64,000 bases of DNA from Methanosarcina sp. (GTDB lineage: Archaea; Halobacteriota; Methanosarcinia; Methanosarcinales; Methanosarcinaceae): assembly GCF_028693135.1 (NCBI RefSeq), contig NZ_JAQUVZ010000017.1, positions 1 through 64,000 on the forward strand. The letters run 5' to 3'. The notes beneath the pieces are model-generated. The model was not told where the DNA came from. It did not search any database and saw nothing but the letters and a program-made list of their open reading frames with translations. The position numbers and the translations under genes were made by a program. Of this stretch, positions 52,171 through 60,876 are shown piece by piece (positions within the stretch are counted from its first letter, which is position 1; each line of letters opens with the position of its first letter).

Positions 52171-53574
52171 ATGGCAACTGAATATGCTTTGAGGATGGGA
52201 GACGGGAAACGTGTCTTCCTTACCAAAGAAAAGATTCTAAGCGAGATCGAAGCCGGAACCGCAAATGCGGCAGACCTTGGTGAAATCCCTGTCCTGGACG
52301 GAAACGAGATCGAGAAACTTGCAGAAATCCTGATGATGCCCGGAAAGGCAGTCAGTGTCGAGCAGGGTATGGAAGTCCCGGTTACACACGATATAGGGAC
52401 TCTCAGGCTTGATGGGGATCAGGGCAACAGTGGTGTTGGGATTCCTTCCAGCCGCCTTGTTGGCTGCATGATGCACGAGAGGGCATTTGGCGCTGACACC
52501 ATGGAACTCGGGCACATCGACTACAGTTACAAGCCTGTCAAGCCTGTAATCTCAAACGAGTGTCAGACCATGGAAACCTGCCAGCAGAACATGATCATCC
52601 CGCTCTTTTATGGCGCAATGCCGAACATGGGGCTGTACTACACCCCCGACGGACCCTTCGAAAACCCGGGAGACCTTATGAAGGCTTTCAAGATTCAGGA
52701 AGCCTGGGACTCCATGGAACATGCCGCAGAACATCTCACCAGAGACACCGTATGGGTTATGCAGAAACTCTTTGCTTCCGGGGCAGACGGGATCAACTTT
52801 GACACAACCGCTGCAGCCGGGGATGCAGACATGTACGGAACCCTCCACGCCATCGAGGCTCTCAGAAAAGAATTCCCGAACATGTATATCGAAGCCGGGA
52901 TGGCAGGAGAAATGGTTCTAGGGATGCACGGTAACCTGCAGTATGACGGCGTAACCCTTGCCGGGCTCTGGCCACACCAGCAGGCTCCTCTTATCGAAAA
53001 GGCAGGCGCAAACGTCTTCGGTCCGGTGTGCAACACCAACACCAGCAAGACCTCAGCCTGGAATCTGGCACGGGCTGTCACATTTATAAAGGCTGCAGTA
53101 GGCGCAACCTCAATTCCATGTCACGTGAACATGGGTATGGGTGTAGGTGGAATCCCTATGCTTGAGACTCCTCCAATCGATGCCGTTACAAGGGCAAGCA
53201 AGGCAATGGTCGAGATTGCCGGCGTCGACGGCATATAGATCGGGGTCGGCGACCCAATGGGTATGCCGATTTCCCACATAATGGCATCGGGGATGACCGG
53301 GATAAGAGCAGCCGGAGACCTCGTTGCAAGGATGCAGTTCTCAAAGAACATGAGGATAAAAGAAGCAAAAGAGTACGTGGCAAAGAAGCTTAATGTTGAA
53401 ACAATGGACCTCTCAGACGAACATGTCATGAGAGAACTCCGTGAAGAACTCGATATTGGCGTCATCACCTCAGTTCCAGGTGCTGCAAAGGGAATTGCTG
53501 CAAAAATGAATATCGAGAAGCTGCTCGATGTCAAGATCAACTCCTGCGATCTCTTCAGAAGACAGATCAGATAA
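52171..53574 (+). CDS. mtbB: Dimethylamine methyltransferase MtbB with in-frame UAG (pyrrolysine)
   Basis: The gene reads 467 residues if TAG at 53236-53238 (codon 356, in DGI-Pyl-IGVGDP) is translated as pyrrolysine, the length of known MtbB proteins, and ends at TAA 53572-53574. If UAG stopped translation, the protein would lose its last 112 residues. MtbB transfers a methyl group from dimethylamine to the MtbC corrinoid; the pyrrolysine is thought to hold the amine. ATG 52171 follows GGAGAG by seven bases; an upstream in-frame ATG is rejected because [12 protein letters not shown] is the usual start. The pylTSBCD genes are not in this window. Confidence 0.96.
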
Positions 53575-53873
53575 ACATACCGAATAGTAACCGAATTTGT
53601 ACAAAAGATTGCAATAAACACGAATAGCGGGGTTAAGGAACCATATTCCTCTGGACAGGAACCATATTCCTCTGGAATAATTCAGGAAACATGGCGAAAC
53701 TTTTTACGGGTTGCTGCTACAGGCGGAAAAACGCAGGTGCACCCACCCGGCCTGGTTCCTGAATATCTTCCCGCTTCTTCTGCTTGCAGGTTCTGCAGGC
53801 TTATTTATGCTGCAAGAGCTGTGCGAATCTTCAGGTTATGCCAATAAATAATTAATGGAGTGTGTGTTGAAAA

Positions 53874-55319
53874 ATGAGTGACGAAAAAAGTGAATCAGGG
53901 GGGCTTCAGCGGACAATAGACTGGAAGCAAGGGCTTGCAATCGCCCTTGGGGTTCCTGTGCTGATCCTTCCGTCTATCGGCTACTTTGCAAGCTATGTCT
54001 GGGCTTTTGCAATCGTCATCTGGGTTCTTTCCGTTTTCCAGGGGTTCATGCAGAACTTTGCCTACGGAGAACTTGCAACAATGTTCCCTAAAGCTTCAGG
54101 GCTTCCGGGATACGCCCAGAGTGTGTTTGGTACGAATAAGGGAAACAAGAAGTACGACCAGGGTAAACTTCTGGGAGGGTTCAGTGCCTGGAGCTACTGG
54201 TTTGCCTGGAACCCCGTGCTTGCTATCTTTGCAATCCTTATCGGAAGCTACCTTAAAGGCCTGGTCCCTGCCTTTGCCGGCGTTCCTGACCTTGCCCTCT
54301 ACCTTGCCTCAGGGGCAGTTGTGTATGTATTCCTTATGATAGTCAATTATCGCGGGCTTGCCGGCGGAGCAACCCTCGGGTACATTCTTGCCGTGCTTTC
54401 TCTTGCCCCGCTTATCATCATTTCCCTTGCACCTTTCGTAACCGGGCAATTTGAAATGAGCAACATCACCGGTGCCTGGCTTCCCACAGACTGGAGCTGG
54501 GATATACCGCACATCCTGATCTTGCTCGGGCTTTTTGCAATGGCTCAGTGGAGCGCCTGTGCCTGGGAAACTGCAGCCATCTACGGACCTGAGTACAAAA
54601 ACCCGAAGTCCGACGTTCCCAAAGCCCTCTTTATCTGCGGCGCAATCTGTCTGGTGACCTTTATCCTTGTTCAGGCAGCCTGTACCGGAACCCTGGGAAT
54701 AGCAGGAATTCTGGCAGAACCTTTCTCGCCAATGCTCCCGATGGCTCAGATGACTCTTGGGCCCGTAGGTGGATCTCTTACCATCCTCATGCTGATAGCG
54801 GCAATGGTAATGATCATCCAGACTGCCTTCCTTGGAGCTTCAAGGGCAATGTATTCCATGGCTGATGAAGGAAATCTTCCAAAGTTCTTCGGAAAGATGA
54901 ATACTCACGGAACTCCTGTTAATGCGATGATCGTCATCGCTCTCTTCAACATGGGTTTCATTTGCCTTGGGACTCCTGCAGCCATCCTGGCGGCATCTGC
55001 AATCGGATACGTCTGTGCTAACGGAATCAGTCTCTTTGCGTATGTGAAGGCAAAAATCGACCCCCGATTCTCAAGTCTTGAGAGACCTTTCAAAGCCCCG
55101 GGAGGCTGGAAGTACGTTGCTATGATTTTCGGGCTCTTTAACCTGCCTCTCTGTCTGATAGGGGTTATTTATCTCAATAGCCTTGAGGTGGGCTGGACTT
55201 CCACCATAGTCGGTTTTGTGGTGCTTGCCCTTTATGTCCCGCTCTGGTTCTATTCCCAGAACGAGAACCCGATAAGGGTGGAAAAAGAAACCCATGTACT
55301 GGGTGAAACCACGACATAA
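53874..55319 (+). CDS. APC superfamily permease, probable dimethylamine permease (MtbP-type)
   Basis: The 481-residue protein has about twelve membrane spans and the N-terminal glycine-rich segment (LAIALGVPVLILPSIGYFAS) of amino acid-polyamine-organocation transporters. Its place directly behind mtbCB, with a 300-base gap that includes two copies of GAACCATATTCCTCTGGA, fits the methylamine permeases of Methanosarcina. Substrate assignment is by context. GGAGTGTG is the ribosome binding site. The C-terminus carries a short charged tail (VEKETHVLGETTT). Confidence 0.85.
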   Translation: MSDEKSESGGLQRTIDWKQGLAIALGVPVLILPSIGYFASYVWAFAIVIWVLSVFQGFMQNFAYGELATMFPKASGLPGYAQSVFGTNKGNKKYDQGKLLGGFSAWSYWFAWNPVLAIFAILIGSYLKGLVPAFAGVPDLALYLASGAVVYVFLMIVNYRGLAGGATLGYILAVLSLAPLIIISLAPFVTGQFEMSNITGAWLPTDWSWDIPHILILLGLFAMAQWSACAWETAAIYGPEYKNPKSDVPKALFICGAICLVTFILVQAACTGTLGIAGILAEPFSPMLPMAQMTLGPVGGSLTILMLIAAMVMIIQTAFLGASRAMYSMADEGNLPKFFGKMNTHGTPVNAMIVIALFNMGFICLGTPAAILAASAIGYVCANGISLFAYVKAKIDPRFSSLERPFKAPGGWKYVAMIFGLFNLPLCLIGVIYLNSLEVGWTSTIVGFVVLALYVPLWFYSQNENPIRVEKETHVLGETTT

Positions 55320-55749
55320 ATATTAAATGGGAATGCAGAAACATATCCTGCACTCCTTCTTTTTTCCGTATCCATTCTTTTTATCAGGTTTCCTGCTGAG
55401 GTTTTATGAATATGAAATAGAACTTCTCCACTCTAATAGAGATTCCCATTTTTAGGGTTTCTTAGAGGTGTTTTTTAGGAGTTTTTAAATATTTTAAGTG
55501 CCCATAAAATTAAATCGTTAAAAACCCGATTGTGCCTGATTTTTTCCTCAGGTTCATAAATTCTTCTGACTAAAAAGAATGTTTCAGGATAAACATTCAG
55601 AAATTGAAAGTTCCCTTCCTGAATGAATTCTCCTGCAAAATAATAGAATTGGGGACTGGTTTTTTATCCGAATCTAAATTGTGGAAAGTTGCTTCCTTTT
55701 CACCTGTTCGGCAGCTAAAAACGAAAGATACCAATAGTGAGGGTTAATA
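55320..55749. other. Intergenic stretch, no recognised gene
   Basis: It holds TGCTGAGGTTTTATGAATA (shared with 50452-50470), and TAAATATTTTAAGTGC near 55486. A GTGAGGGTT region precedes the kinase start at 55750. No gene is seen. Confidence 0.6.
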
Positions 55750-58320
55750 ATGCTCAGTGATACCCCGTTGAAAACAAAGATGATCCTCTATACCGTGCTC
55801 GGGGTTTTTCTAATCCTTACGGCTTCCACAGCTGTGATTATTTCCACGGTTACAACGCAGGAAGAAAAGCTGGCTTACCAGCAGTCAGTTGAAATGGCTT
55901 CCAATTATGCAAACCAGTTTGATGCGGACATGAAAGCCAACCTTGCCATTGCAAGGACGATTTCCACTACCATGGCAAGTTACAAAACTGGAGACCGGGA
56001 CGAAGCTCTTCTGATTCTGGAAAACCTGCTCCTTGATAATCCTCTTCTCCTCGGGACCTATGTAGCTTTTGAGCCCAATGCCTTTGATGGGAAAGATGCA
56101 GAATACGTAAATGCTCCTGTCCATGATGAAACTGGCAGGTTTGTCCCTTACTGGAATAAAATTAATGGGACTGTTGCAGTTGCACCTCTCCTTCATTATG
56201 ACCATTCGGATTATTACCAGCTTCCAAAAAATACGAAAAAAGATTTGCTCACTGAACCCTATTTTTATGAAGGAGTCTTCATGGTGAGTTACGTTTCTCC
56301 TATCATTAAAGATGGGGAATTTGCAGGGATTGGGGGAGTGGACGTTCCCCTTGAATATGTGGATGAAGTGGTAAGTGAGGTCCGGACTTTTGATACAGGA
56401 TACGCTTTTATGGTTAGCAACGCGGGAGTTCTTCTGTCCCATCCGACCCATAAGGACTGGATCGGAAAAAAGAACCTTTCTGATTTTGAAGGGGAAGAAC
56501 TCAAAAAAGCCTCATTAAATATAAAAAAAGGTGTTAGTGGACACTTTGAGACAACGGATCCGACAACCGGAAAAACCGTTATTATGTTTTACGAACCTGT
56601 TGAGACCGGAGACTCTGCTTTCGTACTGGTCGTCCCGAAAGAAGAAATGCTTGCCGGAGTTACCGATCTGAGAAACAGGCTTCTTATTATTTCTGCAATC
56701 TCAATCCTGTTCATGGCGGCTCTGGCTTATATGATTGCGAGGTCCGTAACAAAACCAATTAACAGAATTGTTGATAACTTCAAGAGCATTGCTGAAGACG
56801 CGGTTAAAGGAGAACTCGGGGTAAGGGCTGAAACAGATGTGGAAATCGATTTTAGGGAAATTCCCAGAGGCCTGAATGAAATCCTCAATGCTGTTGTTAT
56901 CCCTATCCGGGAAACCATGAGGGTAACCAATGCTCTTGCACAGGGAAAGTTGAAGGAAAGGGTCAATGTGGATGTGCAGGGGGAGTTTCTGGAACTTGAG
57001 GATACGCTGGATAAGTTTTCCGAGACCCTTAATATGATTATTGACGACTCGACCGCCGTGCTAACAGCTTTTCAGCACAATAATTTCAAGCGCTCTATCC
57101 GGATACAGGGACAGGGAGACTTCAAACTCCTGACCGATGGAATTGAAGAGACCCGCCTGGTCCTTTACAGGGCTACAACCCAGCGCAGAGAGGCGGAAAA
57201 ATCCTTAATTGAGTATGCGAGAAAGCTTGAGCACTCGAACAGGTTAAAAGAAGAAATGGAACGAATAATTAACAACAGCCCTGTGATTGTCTTTTTGTGG
57301 AAGTATGAGGAAGGCTGGCCAATAGAATTTGTCTCGGAAAATGTTTCAAGGCTTGGATATGAAGTAGAGGATTTTATCTCAAAAAGTATTCTCTATGCAG
57401 ACATTGTCTATCCGGATGACCTCGAAAAAGTGGAGAATGAACTTTCTAGAAATGTGGACGTAGGCTGTGATGCCTATAATTCGGAATACCGGATATTTAC
57501 CAAATCCGGAGATGTCCGCTGGGTGGATGAGAGGACTTTTATCCAGAGGGACGAAAAAGGCGAGATCCACCTTCAGGGAATTATCCTGGACATCACCGAG
57601 CACAAAAAAGCTGAAGAAGCCCTGCTGCAGATGGAAGGCATCCGCAAGAAAGAGATTCACCACAGGATCAAGAACAATCTGCAGGTAATCTCAACCCTGC
57701 TCTATCTAGAGTCCGGAAATTTCAATGATGAAAAGGTAATCGAAGCTTTCAAAGACAGCCAGCACAGGGTTAAGTCCATGGCTCTTGTCCACGAAAAACT
57801 TTACCAGTCCGAAGACATGATAAGCGTTGACTTTTCGGACTACATCCAGAACCTTGCAAACTATCTTTTCGGGGCATATTCCGTGGGTGATAGAAATATC
57901 AGCCTGAGACTCGATGTTGATAATGTTTTCCTCGGAATGGATACTGCAGTTCCCCTGGGCATTATTATCAACGAACTTATCTCAAATTCCCTTAAACATG
58001 CCTTTTCGGAAGGGGAAAGCGGCGAGATCTGTGTCTGTCTCAAAAAGGAAGAAAACGGAACGGATGACAAAGGGACCGAATCGCCTGACACCGATAAAGA
58101 AAGCAAGACCGGAGTTTCAGGAAAGTGTTTTTCACTTATTGTCAGGGATAATGGCAAAGGTTTCCCTGAAGATATTGACTTCAAAGAGACCGACTCCCTG
58201 GGCCTGCAGCTGGTTGTTTCCCTTGTGGACCAGGTTGAAGGCAGCATTGAACTTGACACGAGCAGGGGAACCGAATTCAGGATCAGGTTCCGGGAATTAA
58301 AGTACAAGCAAAAATTATGA
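55750..58320 (+). CDS. Membrane sensor histidine kinase (Cache-HAMP-PAS-HisKA_2), paralogue 1
   Basis: Two membrane helices (about 12-32 and 308-330) enclose an extracellular double Cache domain (YFYEGVFMVSYVSPIIKDGEFAG, DVPLEYVDEVV, DTGYAFMVSNAGVLLSHP). A HAMP segment and coiled coil follow, then a PAS domain (about 510-615), HisKA_2 (EIHHRIKNNLQVISTLLYLE; His phosphorylation site) and a HATPase_c domain (INELISNSLKHAF, DNGKGFPEDID, SLGLQLV). It would sense an external small ligand and phosphorylate a receiver. It lies behind the dimethylamine genes. A paralogue stands at 60877 and a receiver-only protein at 63499. Confidence 0.93.
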   Translation: MLSDTPLKTKMILYTVLGVFLILTASTAVIISTVTTQEEKLAYQQSVEMASNYANQFDADMKANLAIARTISTTMASYKTGDRDEALLILENLLLDNPLLLGTYVAFEPNAFDGKDAEYVNAPVHDETGRFVPYWNKINGTVAVAPLLHYDHSDYYQLPKNTKKDLLTEPYFYEGVFMVSYVSPIIKDGEFAGIGGVDVPLEYVDEVVSEVRTFDTGYAFMVSNAGVLLSHPTHKDWIGKKNLSDFEGEELKKASLNIKKGVSGHFETTDPTTGKTVIMFYEPVETGDSAFVLVVPKEEMLAGVTDLRNRLLIISAISILFMAALAYMIARSVTKPINRIVDNFKSIAEDAVKGELGVRAETDVEIDFREIPRGLNEILNAVVIPIRETMRVTNALAQGKLKERVNVDVQGEFLELEDTLDKFSETLNMIIDDSTAVLTAFQHNNFKRSIRIQGQGDFKLLTDGIEETRLVLYRATTQRREAEKSLIEYARKLEHSNRLKEEMERIINNSPVIVFLWKYEEGWPIEFVSENVSRLGYEVEDFISKSILYADIVYPDDLEKVENELSRNVDVGCDAYNSEYRIFTKSGDVRWVDERTFIQRDEKGEIHLQGIILDITEHKKAEEALLQMEGIRKKEIHHRIKNNLQVISTLLYLESGNFNDEKVIEAFKDSQHRVKSMALVHEKLYQSEDMISVDFSDYIQNLANYLFGAYSVGDRNISLRLDVDNVFLGMDTAVPLGIIINELISNSLKHAFSEGESGEICVCLKKEENGTDDKGTESPDTDKESKTGVSGKCFSLIVRDNGKGFPEDIDFKETDSLGLQLVVSLVDQVEGSIELDTSRGTEFRIRFRELKYKQKL

Positions 58321-58410
58321 CTGATGCTATTAAAAGAGTTATAGTGGTGAATCCGACAGAAACTGCTCTCAAAATAAGCAGAATTGTTGAACTATATCAG
58401 GATGGAAATA

Positions 58411-58554
58411 AAATTAAAAGGAAGTAAAATTAAAAGGAAGTAAAATCAAAAAGAAATAAAATTAAAAGGAAGTAAAATTAAAAGGAAGTAAAATCAAAAA
58501 GAAATAAAATTAAAAGGAAGTAAAATTAAAAGGAAGTAAAATCAAAAAGAAATA
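58411..58554. repeat. Higher-order tandem repeat: 48-bp unit x3 made of 16-mers
   Basis: Nine 16-base units follow the pattern a-a-b three times, with a = AAATTAAAAGGAAGTA and b = AAATCAAAAAGAAATA. It is nearly all purine on one strand and lies behind the stop codon of the first kinase. Confidence 0.9.
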
Positions 58555-60008
58555 AAAAGTGAAATCTGCAGGGCATGAGATAATTACAGTGATTTATGTG
58601 CCAGTTCATTTCACTGTTTTCACTTTGTTCCAGGGGTAGAGTAAAGGAAATGTTCAACAGCTTATGTATCAGGTCATACATTAGCCTGATCTTGTTTCCA
58701 AATGAACCTCAATTTGCCATTATCTCAAGTTGCCATTCAGGATCATGTACATAACATCACAAAACCCTGACTTGAGACCTTGAGGATCTTTTCGATCATT
58801 AGCTGTTTACTAATTGGGGTTTTCCTCTCTCATATTTATTAATTCGGGTTTCTCTAAGGTTGGGGTTCCTTTATGAGAAGTTATTTTAACTGGCATTTTC
58901 TCTTTTTTCTCTCATATCCTAACAAATTTCCTTTTTCTTCGATGAGTTCCCAAACTCATATCCGTTTTTTTCTGAAATCCCGTTTTTTTCTGAAGGTGGT
59001 GTTTTGTTCTTGATGAGTTCCCAAACTCATATCCCTTTGAGGTTCTTTTTGATGTATCTGGTTTTACATCTTATGTTTGCTTCTCAAAATTATCCCTTCT
59101 TTTGAGCCTCAAATCATGCCAGGATGAACCTCTTTTTGCTTTTCCTGACAGCTATTATTATATGATTTATGATATATAGCCCAACCTATGAAGTTCTTTC
59201 AATTGCCATGAGTTCGAGAAAGTGCCTCAGGACATTACCTATTTCATGTGATTTTTTAATGCCATTAAAAGTTTCAATCATTTGAAAAGAGCCGGTCAAT
59301 TATTTGAAAAAAGCCGATCAATTATTTGAAAAGAGCAGGTATTATTTGGAGGTACCCGAGGAATGTGACCTTAAATCCCACGGCCACATCCCTCAGGTAA
59401 ATGTTGTAATGCATTTGCTGGGGTTCAGGAGCAGCTAAGAAAGATGCCTGTACATCTCTAATAGCAATCAGTTGTTCTCTTACTCGCTATTCTCAGTTTG
59501 TCCCGTAAGTGCCGGATTGCATTCCCACATGCAGCCCGGAAAGCTTTCGTTCTTCCCTGAGATTCATTTTACTTTCTTTTCGAGGATGCAACAATTTTTC
59601 TATATTATACTCAATCCGTTTTTTGTGCCATTTTTAATCTGTTTTCAAACCTTCTTTTTTTATTGTACCGGGGATTTACTCAAGACAATTTGCCTATTCC
59701 AGAAGGTTTGATAAGTTTCCCGGGGTGTGATTTATTATATAACTCCGATAATATATAGCCCAACCTATGGGGTTCTTTCAAAACGTTCAGGTAAAAGAAA
59801 GAGTAAAAAGGATATTCCTTTGGCACAGGATTTTTTGATGCTGTTAAATTTTTTGAGCGGCTTGAAATTCTCCTTATTTAAAAAAGTATATTTTTCAGGT
59901 TATATATGGAAAAGTAACCCAAAATCTGAACTTTAGAGATAATTGATCAATTAGAGATCTCCAGAACATAACATATTAATAAAAGTTAATTTATATAATG
60001 GAGCATCA
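58555..60008. other. 1.45-kb gene-free stretch with hairpins and direct repeats
   Basis: GATGAGTTCCCAAACTCATA is a hairpin-forming sequence found twice (58941-58960 and 59012-59031). Three copies of a CAATTATTTGAAAAGAGCCG-type unit lie at 59276-59340. TATATAGCCCAACCTATG followed by GTTCTTTCAA occurs at about 59173-59203 and again at 59755-59785, so the leader of the next gene seems partly duplicated. Open frames inside are not gene-like. No RNA gene was recognised. Confidence 0.7.
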
Positions 60009-60794
60009 ATGACCTCCTCTTTATGCGATACCATCTGGCTTTCTGAAAAAAGGAAAAACCTCCTCCTTTTGCTTATGGAGGGACCCCGGGACATCGAGCA
60101 GATCAAGACTTCCCTTAATGTAAATTCTAAAGCGATGATGCCTCAAATCAAGATCCTGAAAAAGCAGGAGTTGATCCTCCAGAAAGGGGACACTTATGAA
60201 CTTTCGGAGATTGGAAAACTGGTTGTAGGGAACATGCTGCCCCTGCTCAACACACTTGAGGTCATCGAGGAAAACAAAGAATACTGGGCAAGCCGGGACA
60301 CAAGTGTGATACCAGCGGATATGTTCATGCGCCTTGGTGAACTCGGGGAGTGCATGGTGATTGAGCCTGACCTGAACCATCTTTTTGACCTCCCCAGGGA
60401 ATTTACGGAAAATCTTGCAAAATCCGGGTGCATTCTGAGTTCTCTTTCTTATTATCACCCCCTGTATCCGTCTTTATATTCGAAGCTTGCAAAGAGTGAG
60501 GCTGAAGTGGAACTCGTACTAACGGAATCCGTATTTGAGAGGCTCAAAAACGACTCTCCCGACGACCTTCAATCCCTTTTTGATTCTGAAAATACAACTG
60601 TAGCGGTCTGTGAAGAAAGTCTTGGTATTCCTACCATTGCTGTCACTGATCGTTTTATGTACCTCTGCCTTTTCAACAGGCAGGGAAGATATGACCATAG
60701 AAAGGTGATGAGCTTCGATGCAAGTGCACTTCGCTGGGGCAGGGAGCTTTTCATGCATTACAGAAAATTTGCTCGGGAAGTAACAGACGTTTAA
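60009..60794 (+). CDS. Msr-type (DUF1724) winged-helix regulator, copy 2
   Basis: The 261-residue protein matches 47398-48210 throughout: TIWLSEKRKNLLLLLMEGPRD at the N-terminus, a winged helix (NVNSKAMMPQIKILKKQEL), the KEYWASRDTSVIPADMFMRLGELG block and the C-terminal SALRWGRELFMHYRKFA. In this family the winged helix binds promoters of methyltransferase genes. It is placed between two sensor kinases and 25 bases before the second kinase frame, so the signal may pass from kinase to regulator. ATG 60009 has a TATA-like TTAATTTATATAATG immediately upstream, so a leaderless transcript is likely. Confidence 0.9.
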   Translation: MTSSLCDTIWLSEKRKNLLLLLMEGPRDIEQIKTSLNVNSKAMMPQIKILKKQELILQKGDTYELSEIGKLVVGNMLPLLNTLEVIEENKEYWASRDTSVIPADMFMRLGELGECMVIEPDLNHLFDLPREFTENLAKSGCILSSLSYYHPLYPSLYSKLAKSEAEVELVLTESVFERLKNDSPDDLQSLFDSENTTVAVCEESLGIPTIAVTDRFMYLCLFNRQGRYDHRKVMSFDASALRWGRELFMHYRKFAREVTDV

Positions 60795-60876
60795 TGTCCT
60801 CGGTTTTTAAAAACGATAGTTGACGGTCCATGCTGAACCGATCTCCAAAAGCCCTAATTCACGGAAGCCTGGTACT

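Noticed and set aside
53239-53574. Separate gene for the C-terminal part of mtbB
   Set aside because: It is the same frame as mtbB read through a pyrrolysine UAG codon.
59472-59936. Short open frames before the second Msr gene
   Set aside because: They are Phe-rich and AT-rich, cover duplicated non-coding segments and show no start signals.
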